64,000 bases of DNA from Sandaracinaceae bacterium (GCA_020633055.1 JACKEJ010000017.1:62001-126000); one strand, 5' to 3'; numbered from the stretch's first letter, positions 17,679 to 27,915 are shown. Numbers and translations are program-made. The notes: generated by a model from the sequence alone, not told the origin.

Positions 17679-18095
17679 ATGACGACTGGCACGGACGCGC
17701 GCATCGATCGGGACAACCTGGCGGACCACCTCCGGTCGCTCGGGTACACACCCACCCCCATCGCGAACGACACGTGGCGCGCGCACTTGGGCGCGGCCGG
17801 GCGCAGCTTCCCGCTGCTCGTGCGTGCCCACGCCGGGTACGTCACGTTCGCCATCGTGCCCGTCTTCAAGACCCCCGAGGACAGCACGCGGGCCGCGGCG
17901 CTCTATGACGAGCTGCTGCGCCTCAACCAGGTGCTCATGTTCGCGAAGTTCTCCATCGATGACGATCTCGACGTCGTGTTGTCGGTGGAGTACCCCCTCG
18001 GTACGCTCGATCCGAGCGAGGTGAGCGACGCCCTGGCTGCGCTGGCGCACTACGCGGACGTGCACTACGCGCACCTCTCCACGCTGTTGGGCTGA
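17679..18095 (+). CDS. YbjN/type III chaperone-fold protein
   Basis: The 138-residue cytoplasmic protein has the alternating helix-strand pattern of the YbjN/T3SS-chaperone-like fold: RDNLADHLRSLGY, a strand pair with FPLLVRAHAGYVTFAIVPV, a helix YDELLRLNQVLMFAKFSID, and DDLDVVLSVEYPLG. Such proteins are small partners or chaperones; the client is unknown. ATG 17679 is the first start fitting the fold. It lies 83 bp after the L,D-transpeptidase. Confidence 0.7.
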   Translation: MTTGTDARIDRDNLADHLRSLGYTPTPIANDTWRAHLGAAGRSFPLLVRAHAGYVTFAIVPVFKTPEDSTRAAALYDELLRLNQVLMFAKFSIDDDLDVVLSVEYPLGTLDPSEVSDALAALAHYADVHYAHLSTLLG

Positions 18096-18116
18096 CGCCC
18101 GCGCGCGCAGGCGCGC

Positions 18117-18245
18117 TCACGCCAAGAACGCAGCGATCTCTGGGAACACCTCGTCCGCCGCGTGTCGACCGATGAGCAGGTCCGCGTGCCCATAGTCCGC
18201 GCGGTCGCCCTCGGCCTTCGCGAAGATCTGGTAGCGCTTGTCCAT
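18117..18245 (-). pseudogene. C-terminal remnant of an alpha/beta hydrolase
   Basis: The 42 residues starting MDKRYQIFAKAEG and continuing DYGHADLLIGRHAADEVFP read like the extreme C-terminus of a bacterial alpha/beta-hydrolase, where the His of DYGHADLL completes the catalytic triad. The native-looking stop is kept, but the preceding 200-300 residues (nucleophile elbow, oxyanion loop) are missing: upstream sequence in the same frame does not look like protein. It is therefore probably a gene end left by a rearrangement. A genuine small protein is less likely. Confidence 0.45.
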
Positions 18246-18252
18246 CGACCCC

Positions 18253-18384
18253 GTGCGCGTGGTTCTGTGCAGCGTGACGGCGACGGCGGCGGTGCTCGGG
18301 TGGTGCGCCCTCTTTGCGTGGCATCTGGTGGGGCGCGGGAAGCCGATGCGGGTCACGCCGCTGATGCGCTTCCTGCGACGTTGA
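18253..18384 (+). CDS. Possible small membrane protein or broken gene end
   Basis: A GTG-started frame encodes 43 residues: a hydrophobic segment long enough to cross the membrane (VVLCSVTATAAVLGWCALFA) followed by a strongly basic tail (GKPMRVTPLMRFLRR). Third codon positions are nearly all G/C, as in real genes here, while the frames on the other strand are not protein-like. It begins where the hydrolase remnant ends, on the opposite strand. It could be a small inner-membrane peptide or the tail of another truncated gene. There is no Shine-Dalgarno. Confidence 0.25.
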   Translation: MRVVLCSVTATAAVLGWCALFAWHLVGRGKPMRVTPLMRFLRR

Positions 18385-18403
18385 CGGGGCGACGACGTCA
18401 GTC

Positions 18404-18432
18404 TTGCAACATAGGCGTGAGGGTGGTACGAT
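18404..18432 (+). promoter_or_regulatory. Promoter of the rimP-nusA-infB operon
   Basis: TTGCAA (18404-18409), a 17-base spacer and TACGAT (18427-18432) give a good sigma-70-type promoter, four of six matches in each box. The 5' leader would be about 80 bases to rimP at 18518. It is the only convincing promoter between 18.1 kb and the operon start. Confidence 0.65.
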
Positions 18433-18517
18433 TCGCCCGCACTTGTGAGAATCCTTGCAAGGGTGGGCTCCCGGGTCCGCCCTTTTCGCATTTCTGGGGG
18501 TTCTCCGGTTCTCCCTC

Positions 18518-19030
18518 ATGTCGAAACGCACGGACACTCTCATCAGCACGCTCGAGTCCATCGTCGAGCCGGTCTGCTCCGCCCACGGAGTCGAGCTGGT
18601 GGAGGTGCGCCATGTGCCCCAGAAGGATGGGGCGGTCGTCCGCATCACCATCGACCGGGCGCGCGTGGACGGCAAGGACGGCAGCGACATCACGCTGACC
18701 GACTGCACGGACGTGAGCCGTGATGTGTCGGCCGCGCTGGACGTGCACGAAGACGTGCTCCCCGGCGCCTACCACCTCGAGGTGAGCTCCCCCGGGCTCG
18801 AGCGGCCGCTGGTCAAGCCGGCCGACTTCGAGCGCTTTGCCGGGCGTGAGGTGAGCGTCCGCACGCTGGTGCCGCTCGAGGGCACCAAGCAACGTAAGTT
18901 CCAGGGCGATCTGAAGGGCTTCGCACGCTCCGAAGATGGCGCCGAGTTCGTCGAGCTGAACGTGAATGGATCGGAGCTACGTATCCCGTTCGATTCCATC
19001 ACCCAAGCCCATCTGGTGTATCGGTTCTGA
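18518..19030 (+). CDS. rimP: Ribosome maturation factor RimP
   Basis: The 170-residue protein shows the RimP two-domain plan: an N-terminal alpha/beta domain (LESIVEPVCSAHGVELVEV ... VVRITIDRA), the conserved CTDVSRDVSAALD and SSPGLERPLVKPADFERF blocks, and a C-terminal SH3-like barrel ending in IPFDSITQAHLVYRF. It aids 30S subunit assembly. ATG 18518 matches the family start; the frame is open further upstream but not protein-like. First gene of the operon, 26 bp ahead of nusA. Confidence 0.95.
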   Translation: MSKRTDTLISTLESIVEPVCSAHGVELVEVRHVPQKDGAVVRITIDRARVDGKDGSDITLTDCTDVSRDVSAALDVHEDVLPGAYHLEVSSPGLERPLVKPADFERFAGREVSVRTLVPLEGTKQRKFQGDLKGFARSEDGAEFVELNVNGSELRIPFDSITQAHLVYRF

Positions 19031-19056
19031 GCCGCACGACGGCAGCAGGGAATGTC

Positions 19057-20757
<1,701 letters not shown>

Positions 20758-20787
20758 GGCGCGGCCCTCGGCGGGCACGCGACACGG

Positions 20788-21399
20788 ATGACCCAGAGCG
20801 AAGCGAACGAGACCACCCAGACGCACCCCGAGAGGCTGTGCGTGGGCTGCCGGCAGAAAGCCGAGCGGCAGGACCTCGTGCGCTTCGCGTTGGGCCCCAC
20901 GCCGCCCTACGTCGCACCTGATCCAGGGCGACGGCTCGGGGGCAAGGGGGTGTCCGTGCACCCGACGCGTGGCTGTCTGGAGCGCGCCATCACGCGGGGC
21001 GGCTTCGCCCGCGCGGCACGGCAGCCGGTGCGCCTCGACCTGGAGGCGATCGCGGGGGCGCTCGCGTCGTTCGAGGAGCGCCGCGCCAACAGCCTCCTGA
21101 TGGCAGCGCAGCGCCGTCGCGTGCTCGCCCTTGGGACCGATGCGGTGCGCGAAGCGATGCGCGCGGGTGGCATCACGTTGCTGGTCGTGGCACACGACGC
21201 CGCAGGACGAAGGTTCGAGATTGAGAAAGCCGCGGAGCGACTGGGCACCGCGTGCGTGGTGTTCGGTGACAAAGCGGCGCTCGGCGCGCTGTTTCGCAAG
21301 GATGAGGTGGGTGTGCTCGCCCTCCTCGATGCGGGTGTTTCTGCTGAGTTTTCTCAGGCGGCGGCGAGAATACGGGCACTCAGAGAGGACGAAGGTTAA
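20788..21399 (+). CDS. YlxR-L7Ae fusion protein
   Basis: The 203-residue protein has an N-terminal YlxR (DUF448) domain with RLCVGCRQKAERQDLVRF and GKGVSVHPTRGCLERAI (residues about 17-75). A linked L7Ae-like domain follows (about 100-190: VLALGTDAVREAMRAGGIT, LVVAHDAAG, GTACVVFGDKAALGALF). In many bacteria these are two separate genes, ylxR and ylxQ (rplGA-like), in the same place between nusA and infB. Here they form one polypeptide. YlxR is described as RNA- or RNase P-associated; L7Ae folds bind kink-turn RNA. The stop (TAA) is directly followed by the infB start codon. Confidence 0.9.
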   Translation: MTQSEANETTQTHPERLCVGCRQKAERQDLVRFALGPTPPYVAPDPGRRLGGKGVSVHPTRGCLERAITRGGFARAARQPVRLDLEAIAGALASFEERRANSLLMAAQRRRVLALGTDAVREAMRAGGITLLVVAHDAAGRRFEIEKAAERLGTACVVFGDKAALGALFRKDEVGVLALLDAGVSAEFSQAAARIRALREDEG

Positions 21400-24132
21400 G
21401 TGCGAGTCTACGAAGTGGCGCGAGAGCTCGGGATCGACAACAAGGAGCTGATGCGGCGGATTGCGACGCTCGGCATCCCCGTGAGCAACCACATGAGCGT
21501 CCTCGAGCAGTTCCAGGTGGAGCAGATCAAGCGCGCCGTGGAGAAAGAGAACGCCGGGAACGTGGTGGAGGAGCGCATCCGTCCGACCGTCGTGCGTCGC
21601 AAGCGCAAGAAAGACGACGACGACGCGCCCGCCCCGGTCGCCGCCGCACCAGAGCCCGCCCCGGCCCCGGCGGCCCGTGTCGTCGGGCGCGCGTCCGCCC
21701 CTCCCGCCGCGCCGGCCGAGCCTGCGCGCGCGACGCCAGAGCCCGTGCGCGCTGCGGCCGAGCCCGCGCCTGCCAAGCCCGCGCCGGAGCCCGTGACGGT
21801 GCCTGCCACGGAGCCCAAGGCCAGCGCTCCTGCGGAGGCTGCGCCTGCGGCTCGTGAGGCAGACGTCCAGCCCGAGCCGGCGTCGGAGCCTGCGCAGCCT
21901 TCGGAAGCTGCCGCGCCGAAGGCCGAGCCCGCTGCGCCCGAGCCCGCTCCTCGCCCCGTGCCGCTCTCCGAGCTGCGCGCCGAGAGCGAGACGGTGGCAG
22001 TCAAGGTCCCCGCGCCCACCGCCGAGCAGCTGCGTGAGATGCGCGAAGAGCGCCCGTCGGTCGCGCCGGCGGACCCCTCCGAGCGCTTCGCGCACACGCA
22101 TCTCCCGCCGGGAGTCACGCGTCGCGGGAACACGACGGCGGACCGCACGCTCACCGTGTCCGAGGAAAAGCGCCGCAAGATCGTGGCGCAGCATCAACAG
22201 ACGCAGACCCAGACGCGCCGCAAGATCGTCAATCGGTCCAGCATCGGCCCCGCGGGTCGTCCGCCGGCGCGCCCGCAGCGCCGCCCGAAGGGTGGCCCCG
22301 CCGGCACGATCAAGCGCATGCGTCCCCTCGAGGCGACGGTGCCTGGCGCCCAGAAGCGCATCATCCGCATCGAGGACCAGGTCCAGCTCCAGACGCTCGC
22401 CCAGCGCATGAGCCTGAAGGCCACGGACGTGCTGATGGAGCTCATCCAGCAGGGCGTCACCAACGTGCACATCAACAGCACGCTGGACGCGGACACCGCC
22501 ACGCTGCTCGCCTCCGTGTTCAACTACGAGGTCGAGAACGTGGCGCGCACCGAAGACGAGATCGTCGGTGACGCCCGCGGCGACTTCGAGAACCTCGAAG
22601 AGGACCGCCTGCTGCGCGCTCCGGTCGTGACCGTCATGGGCCACGTCGACCACGGTAAGACCTCGCTGCTGGACAAGATCCGCAACGCGTCGGTGGCTGC
22701 TGGCGAAGCGGGCGGCATCACGCAGCACATCGGGGCGTACCGCGTCGGCGTGCAGCTGGACGGAGAGACCCGCACCATCGTCTTCCTGGACACGCCGGGT
22801 CACGAGGCGTTCACCGCCATGCGCGCCCGTGGCGCGGACGCCACGGACGTCGTCATCCTCGTGGTGGCCGCGGACGACGGAATCATGCCGCAGACGCGTG
22901 AGGCGATCACCCACGCGAAGTCCGCTCAGGTCCCGATCGTGGTGGCACTCAACAAGTGCGACCGTGAGGACGCGCAGCCCGAGCGTGTGAAGCACGAGCT
23001 GGCTTCGCTGGGCCTCCAGCCGGAGGAGTGGGGTGGCGACACCATCTACGTCGAGACCAGCGCGCACACCGGTCTCGGCATCGAGAAGCTGCTCGAGTCC
23101 GTGCTGCTCCAGGCAGAGATCCTCGACCTGCAGTCGAACCCGAACATCCCCGCCGAGGGCGTCGTGCTCGAGGCCAAGCTCGACCGCGGTCGCGGGCCGG
23201 TGGCCAACGTGCTGGTGCGCGACGGAACGCTGAAGCCCGGCGACTACGTCGTCGCAGGTCAGGCCTGGGGCCGCGTACGCGCCATGATGGACGAGCGCGG
23301 CAGCGTGGTGAAGGTCGCTGGGCCCGCCACGCCCGTCGAGATCCTCGGTCTGCAGGACCTTCCGTCGGCTGGTGACATGATCTACCAGGTCAAGAACCAG
23401 AAGAAGGCCGCCGAGGTCGCCGAGTCCTACAAGAAGGCTGGCGGCAAGCCCGTCCAGGGCCCGATGTCCGGCGCGCGTGGGCTCGAAGAGTTCCAGAAGA
23501 TGATGAACAGCGGCGACGTCGAGGAGCTGCGCTTGGTCGTGAAGGCCGACGTGCAGGGCTCGCTCGAGGCGCTCAAGAAGTCCTTGGCCGCGCTCAGCAC
23601 CGAGAAGGTCAAGGTCAACATCATCCTGAGCGGCGTCGGTGGCATCACCGAGAACGACATCATGCTGGCGAGCGGCTCCAACGCGCTGGTGATCGGCTTC
23701 AATGTGCGCCCCCAGGGCAAGGGCACGGCCATCGCCAAGAAGGAGAACGTCGACGTCCGCAACTACTCGATCATCTACGAGGCGCTGGACGATGTGCGCG
23801 CGGCGATGCGCAAGCTTCTGGCCCCGACGTACATCGAGAAGGAGCTGGGCAAGGCGCAGGTGCGCATGGTCTTCAGCATCCCGAAGGCTGGCACCATCGC
23901 GGGCTCCATGGTCACCGACGGAAAGATCCTTCGCAGCGGCAAGGCGCGCCTGCTCCGCAATGGGGAGGTGCTCTTCCGTGGCGACGTCGCCTCGCTGCGT
24001 CGTCACAAGGACGACGTGAAGGAAGTCGGCACGGGTTTCGAGTGCGGAATCGGGCTGGCCGGCTTCAACGACATGGCCGAGGGCGACATCATCGAGGCCT
24101 ACGAGCTGATCCAGGTCGAGGCGACCCTCTGA
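21400..24132 (+). CDS. infB: Translation initiation factor IF-2
   Basis: The 910-residue IF-2 starts at GTG directly after the preceding stop. It has an IF2_N domain at residues 1-55, a long Ala/Pro/Glu-rich low-complexity linker (about 65-200), and a second IF2_N-type helical domain near 325-385. The GTPase follows, with GHVDHGKTS (P-loop), DTPGHEAF and NKCD (usually NKxD). Domains II and III and the fMet-tRNA-binding C-terminal domain IV complete it (LLRNGEVLFRGDVASLRRHK). It delivers initiator tRNA to the 30S subunit. The linker has almost no charged-to-hydrophobic pattern and is probably disordered. Confidence 0.97.
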   Translation: MRVYEVARELGIDNKELMRRIATLGIPVSNHMSVLEQFQVEQIKRAVEKENAGNVVEERIRPTVVRRKRKKDDDDAPAPVAAAPEPAPAPAARVVGRASAPPAAPAEPARATPEPVRAAAEPAPAKPAPEPVTVPATEPKASAPAEAAPAAREADVQPEPASEPAQPSEAAAPKAEPAAPEPAPRPVPLSELRAESETVAVKVPAPTAEQLREMREERPSVAPADPSERFAHTHLPPGVTRRGNTTADRTLTVSEEKRRKIVAQHQQTQTQTRRKIVNRSSIGPAGRPPARPQRRPKGGPAGTIKRMRPLEATVPGAQKRIIRIEDQVQLQTLAQRMSLKATDVLMELIQQGVTNVHINSTLDADTATLLASVFNYEVENVARTEDEIVGDARGDFENLEEDRLLRAPVVTVMGHVDHGKTSLLDKIRNASVAAGEAGGITQHIGAYRVGVQLDGETRTIVFLDTPGHEAFTAMRARGADATDVVILVVAADDGIMPQTREAITHAKSAQVPIVVALNKCDREDAQPERVKHELASLGLQPEEWGGDTIYVETSAHTGLGIEKLLESVLLQAEILDLQSNPNIPAEGVVLEAKLDRGRGPVANVLVRDGTLKPGDYVVAGQAWGRVRAMMDERGSVVKVAGPATPVEILGLQDLPSAGDMIYQVKNQKKAAEVAESYKKAGGKPVQGPMSGARGLEEFQKMMNSGDVEELRLVVKADVQGSLEALKKSLAALSTEKVKVNIILSGVGGITENDIMLASGSNALVIGFNVRPQGKGTAIAKKENVDVRNYSIIYEALDDVRAAMRKLLAPTYIEKELGKAQVRMVFSIPKAGTIAGSMVTDGKILRSGKARLLRNGEVLFRGDVASLRRHKDDVKEVGTGFECGIGLAGFNDMAEGDIIEAYELIQVEATL

Positions 24133-24139
24133 GCGTGCG

Positions 24140-24168
24140 CCGGCCCGAGGCTTTGCATCTCGGGCCGG
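24140..24168 (+). promoter_or_regulatory. Perfect 10-bp hairpin between infB and rbfA
   Basis: CCGGCCCGAG, a 9-base loop and CTCGGGCCGG form an uninterrupted stem seven bases after the infB stop. No T-run follows, so it is not a standard intrinsic terminator. It may attenuate transcription, be a processing site, or protect the upstream 3' end. Confidence 0.55.
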
Positions 24169-24194
24169 AGCGCCACACCCTTTGAGACAAGGCG

Positions 24195-24647
24195 ATGCCA
24201 CGAGTCGAGCAGAAACGCAGTGTACGCGTGGCCGAGCGCGTCCGCGCCGAGGTGATGGACCTCCTGCTCCGTGGCGCCATCCGCGACCCGCGCGTGCGGG
24301 ACGTGTTGGTCTCCGAGGTGCGCGTGACGGACGATCTCGGGCACGCCCGCGTGTACGTGCGCACGCTGCAGCCCGCGGACACGGCCCGGCGCGCCGCCGT
24401 CGTGAAGGGGCTGGAGCACGCTGCGGGCTACATCCGACGCGAGGTGGGGGCCAAGCTGGGGCTGCGGTACACGCCCGCGTTTCAGTTCTTCTGGGACGAG
24501 GTCGTCGACTCGGCGCTGCAGATAGAGACCGTGCTGGCGGAGATTCGCGCGGACGCCGAGCAGGATCAGGCACGGGCCGTCGCAGGCGGCGCGGACGCTG
24601 ACGAGCACGATGCTCCGACCGACGACGACGGCGAGGGGGACGCGTGA
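24195..24647 (+). CDS. rbfA: Ribosome-binding factor A
   Basis: The 150-residue RbfA has the KH-like fold core: RSVRVAERVRAEVMDLLLRG, DPRVRDVLVSEVRVTDDLGHARVYV in two segments, and LKHA-equivalent VKGLEHAAGYIRREVGAKLG, with FWDEVVDSALQIE at the end. It helps 16S 5'-end maturation and cold adaptation. An extra acidic tail of about 30 residues follows. Its TGA overlaps the GTG of the next gene by four bases. Confidence 0.95.
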   Translation: MPRVEQKRSVRVAERVRAEVMDLLLRGAIRDPRVRDVLVSEVRVTDDLGHARVYVRTLQPADTARRAAVVKGLEHAAGYIRREVGAKLGLRYTPAFQFFWDEVVDSALQIETVLAEIRADAEQDQARAVAGGADADEHDAPTDDDGEGDA

Positions 24648-25657
24648 AGGGCATCGACGAGGCGGTGCGGCAGGTCCGTGAGGGCCAGCGCTTCCTCGTG
24701 GCCTGCCATCGCCGCCCGGACGCGGACGCGTTCGGCAGCGCCGTGGGGTTCTCGGCCGTGCTGCAGCAGCTGGGCAAGGACGTGACCCTCTACGTCCCGG
24801 ACGAGCTGTCCGTCACGCTGCACTACCTGGTGGGCCTCGTGCCGCACGTGCGGGAGCTGCCCGAGGGGGCCACGTTCGACGCTTGCTGGGTGATGGACAC
24901 GGCTGCAAAGTCGCTCCTGCCGGACGGCCTGCCAGACCGCAGCGTGCGCGGCCCGCTGATCGTGGTGGATCACCACGCGGCCCACGACGACGTGGGCGAC
25001 CTCAAGCTGCGCGACACGGACGCGTGTTCCACGGGTGAGGTCATCGCCACGCTGGCGCGCAAGCTGGGCGTGTGGCCGCTGCCTCGCGCCGCCGCTTCTC
25101 CGCTCTACGCGGCCATCGTGGCGGACACCGGGGGCTTCCGCTACCCCGCGACGAAGCCGTGCACGCTGCGCCTCGGGGCAGAGCTGCTGGAGGCGGGAGC
25201 CGACCCCTGGGAGGCCGCGTACGAGCTCTTCGAGGGCTGGGAGGAGGCCCGCATGAAGCTGTTGGCCTCCATACTGGACACCCTCGAGCTGACCGAGTGC
25301 GGACGCGTGGCGGTGCTGCGTGTGACGCGCGCGATGCTGGCCGAGGTGGGCGCCAACGACGACATGGTCGAGGGCATGGTGAACTACGGCCGCATGCTGC
25401 GCGGTGTGGAGGTGGCTGCGCTGCTCTGGGAGTGGCCCCGCACGCCTGGTGCCGACGGCGCGGTCGACGACGGGTACGACACGAAGATCAGCCTGCGCTC
25501 TCGCGGCAGCGCAGACATCAGCCTGATCGCCGTGGCCCTGGGCGGCGGCGGGCATCGCAACGCGGCTGGGGCCCAGTGCAGCGAGGACCTCGAGACGGTG
25601 CGGGTTCGGGTGCTGCGCGAGGCCGTCGCGCTGCTCGGACCTTGTGCGCGTGGCTGA
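24644..25657 (+). CDS. nrnA: DHH/DHHA1 phosphoesterase, NrnA-like
   Basis: The 337-residue protein has a DHH domain with CHRRPDADAFGSAVG (residues about 21-35), WVMDTA, VVDHHAAHDDVG carrying the DHH signature near residue 109, and AAIVADTGGFRYP. The DHHA1 domain ends in SADISLIAVALGGGGHRNAAG. These enzymes degrade nanoRNA and dephosphorylate 3'-phosphoadenosine 5'-phosphate. The place between rbfA and truB is conserved in many bacteria. GTG 24644 overlaps the rbfA stop. Confidence 0.92.
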   Translation: MKGIDEAVRQVREGQRFLVACHRRPDADAFGSAVGFSAVLQQLGKDVTLYVPDELSVTLHYLVGLVPHVRELPEGATFDACWVMDTAAKSLLPDGLPDRSVRGPLIVVDHHAAHDDVGDLKLRDTDACSTGEVIATLARKLGVWPLPRAAASPLYAAIVADTGGFRYPATKPCTLRLGAELLEAGADPWEAAYELFEGWEEARMKLLASILDTLELTECGRVAVLRVTRAMLAEVGANDDMVEGMVNYGRMLRGVEVAALLWEWPRTPGADGAVDDGYDTKISLRSRGSADISLIAVALGGGGHRNAAGAQCSEDLETVRVRVLREAVALLGPCARG

Positions 25658-25663
25658 GCGGGC

Positions 25664-26674
25664 ATGAGCAAAAAGCCAAGGCCCCCCAAGACGTCCCCCG
25701 TGAACGGGCTCCTGGTGGTCGACAAGCCTGTGGGTCCCACGTCGCACGACGTGGTGCAGTGGGCGCGGCGCGTGCTCGGGACGTCCCAAGTGGGGCACAC
25801 CGGCACGCTGGATCCCATGGCCACGGGCGTGCTGGTGCTCGGGGTGGGGCAGGGCACCAAGCTGATGGCGCACCTGGGCGCGGAGGACAAGCGCTACGAG
25901 GCCGTGCTGCGCTTGGGGCGCGGCACGTCCACGCTCGACGCCGAGGGCGAAGTGACCGCGCGTGCTCCCGTTCCCGCTGGTCTCGACCTCGCGCGCGTGC
26001 GGGAAGTGGCGGCAGGGTTCGTGGGCGAGCACTCCCAGCAAGCCCCCGCGGTGAGCGCGATCAAGATCGGCGGTCGGGCCCTGCACGAGCGGGCGCGTGC
26101 CGGTGAGGTGGTGGACGCCCCGTTTCGCGACGTGGTGTGTCACGCGCTCGAGGTGCGGGACGTCGCGCAGGTCGCGGACGACCCGGATGGCGCCGTGGAC
26201 GTCTCGCTCGCGCTGCACACGGGCAAGGGCTACTACGTGCGCTCGCTGGGCCGTGACCTGGCGCGCGCGCTGGGCACGGAGGGGCACCTCGTGGCGCTGC
26301 GGCGCACCCGCAATGGTCACTTCGACGCCGACATGGCGCTCGACGGGCGCTTGCTGGCGGGCATGCACGACGACGCCTGCCGCGCAGCCACACGGGCGGC
26401 GCTGTTGCCCCTCCCGCGCGCCGTCGCGTCGCTGGGCACGCTGCAGGTCGACGAGCACGCCGTCTTGGAGTTGCGCTTCGGGCGCGCCCTGCCGCTCGAC
26501 GCGCTCGCGCCCGTCCGGTCGTGGGACGAGGTCCCGGCTGGGCCCGTGTTCGCGCTGTTGGGCCCCGACGGCCAGTTGGTCGCCCTCGTCGAGCGACGGG
26601 ACGAGCGGCTGCACGTCGTGCGAGGCTTCCCGCCGAGCCCCCCGGAGACCCCATGGAACACGTCGAGTACTTGA
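25664..26674 (+). CDS. truB: tRNA pseudouridine(55) synthase
   Basis: The 336-residue TruB has the nucleophilic Asp in GHTGTLDPMATGVL (residues about 45-58), NGLLVVDKPVGPTSHDVV at the start, KRYEAVLRLG, QQAPAVSAIKIGG, and GYYVRSLGRDLARALG. It converts U55 of elongator tRNAs to pseudouridine. The last 22 bases are shared with the start of the next gene in another frame; the C-terminal tail residues PPETPWNTSST are therefore less constrained. Confidence 0.96.
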   Translation: MSKKPRPPKTSPVNGLLVVDKPVGPTSHDVVQWARRVLGTSQVGHTGTLDPMATGVLVLGVGQGTKLMAHLGAEDKRYEAVLRLGRGTSTLDAEGEVTARAPVPAGLDLARVREVAAGFVGEHSQQAPAVSAIKIGGRALHERARAGEVVDAPFRDVVCHALEVRDVAQVADDPDGAVDVSLALHTGKGYYVRSLGRDLARALGTEGHLVALRRTRNGHFDADMALDGRLLAGMHDDACRAATRAALLPLPRAVASLGTLQVDEHAVLELRFGRALPLDALAPVRSWDEVPAGPVFALLGPDGQLVALVERRDERLHVVRGFPPSPPETPWNTSST

Positions 26675-27915
26675 TCGTAGGCGCCGGTATGAGCGGTCTG
26701 GCCGTGGCCGACCGCTTGGGGCGCGAGCGCAGCTACCTGGTGCTCGAGGCCGACGGTGAGGTCGGGGGTTACTGCAAGACCGTCCGGCAGGATGGCTTCG
26801 TGTGGGACTACTCCGGCCACTTCTTCCACTTTCGTCACCCCGCCATCGAGGCCGAGCTGACGGCCCGCATGCGCGAGCAGCGCATCCTCAAGGTGGTCAA
26901 GGACAGCCGCATCTACTACGCGGGCGAGATGGTGGACTTCCCGTTCCAGAAGAACATCCACCAGCTCCCACGTGACGAGTTCCTCGAGTGCCTGCACGAC
27001 CTGTACTTTCGCAAGGACGCGGCCCCCACCAACTTCCTCGAGATGCTCTACGCCAAGTTCGGGCGCGGCATCTCGGAGAAGTTCCTCATCCCCTACAACG
27101 AGAAGCTCTACGCGACCGACCTCGGGACCCTGGACGTCGACGCGATGGGGCGCTTCTTCCCGCACGCCTCGCTCGACGAGATCATCGCTGGCTTCTTGAA
27201 GCGCGACAACGACAGCTACAACGCGACCTTCACGTATCCCGAGGGTGGGGCCATCCAGTACGTGCACGCGCTGATGAGCGGCGTCGACGAGGCGCGCGTG
27301 GCGTTGAACGAGCGGTTGATCTCCATCGATCTGGAGGAGCGTATCGCTACGACCAGCAAGCGCCGCATCCGCTTCGAGCAGCTGGTCAGCTCGGCGCCGT
27401 TCGATGTGCTGCTGCGCGCCGCCGCCGTGCCCTTCGATGCGAGCGTGTACTCGTGCAACAAGGTGGAGGTGTGGAACCTGGGCTTCGACCGCAAGGGGCC
27501 CGAGGCGTACCACTGGGTGTACTTCCCACAGCGCGACGTGTCGTTCTACCGCGTGGGCTTCTACGACAACATCTTCGGGTCGGACCGCATGTCGCTCTAC
27601 GTCGAGCGTGGGCGCAAGACGGACGAGGTCGTGGACGACGCCATAGCGGAGGAGAGCCTCGCGACGGTGCTGGCCGACCTCGCGCGCGTGGGGTTCGTGA
27701 CCGATCACCAGCTGGTGTCGAAGCACCACGTCGTCATGAACCCCGCGTACGTACACATCACGGTCGACTCGCTGCGCGACGTCGCCGAGAAGAAGGCGCT
27801 GCTACGCCAGCACGGGGTGCACAGCATCGGGCGCTACGGCTCGTGGACGTACTGCTCCATCGAGGACAACATCGTGGAGGCGCGCGCGCTGGTGGACGAG
27901 CTGGTCGGCGGGTGA
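26653..27915 (+). CDS. FAD-dependent protein of the protoporphyrinogen-oxidase/UDP-galactopyranose-mutase type
   Basis: The 420-residue flavoprotein has a Rossmann dinucleotide motif LIVGAGMSGLAVADRL at residues 7-22, then LVLEADGEVGGYCKT, and the WDYSGHFFHF block near residue 57, typical of amine-oxidase/UGM-like proteins used in polysaccharide loci. A late SIGRYGSWTYCSIEDNI segment (about 395-411) fits the C-terminal FAD contact. The substrate is unknown. ATG 26653 lies inside truB's final codons, so it shares the translation operon's transcript and is probably coupled to truB by overlap. It does not belong functionally to that operon. Confidence 0.8.
   Translation: MEHVEYLIVGAGMSGLAVADRLGRERSYLVLEADGEVGGYCKTVRQDGFVWDYSGHFFHFRHPAIEAELTARMREQRILKVVKDSRIYYAGEMVDFPFQKNIHQLPRDEFLECLHDLYFRKDAAPTNFLEMLYAKFGRGISEKFLIPYNEKLYATDLGTLDVDAMGRFFPHASLDEIIAGFLKRDNDSYNATFTYPEGGAIQYVHALMSGVDEARVALNERLISIDLEERIATTSKRRIRFEQLVSSAPFDVLLRAAAVPFDASVYSCNKVEVWNLGFDRKGPEAYHWVYFPQRDVSFYRVGFYDNIFGSDRMSLYVERGRKTDEVVDDAIAEESLATVLADLARVGFVTDHQLVSKHHVVMNPAYVHITVDSLRDVAEKKALLRQHGVHSIGRYGSWTYCSIEDNIVEARALVDELVGG

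Noticed and set aside
18162..18698. A 178-codon plus-strand frame over the gap and start of rimP.
   Set aside because: It overlaps rimP out of frame and crosses the promoter; composition is not protein-like.
21610..22010. Possible tandem repeat in the infB linker (Ala/Pro/Glu-rich).
   Set aside because: It is low-complexity coding sequence without a fixed repeat unit; IF-2 linkers are commonly like this.
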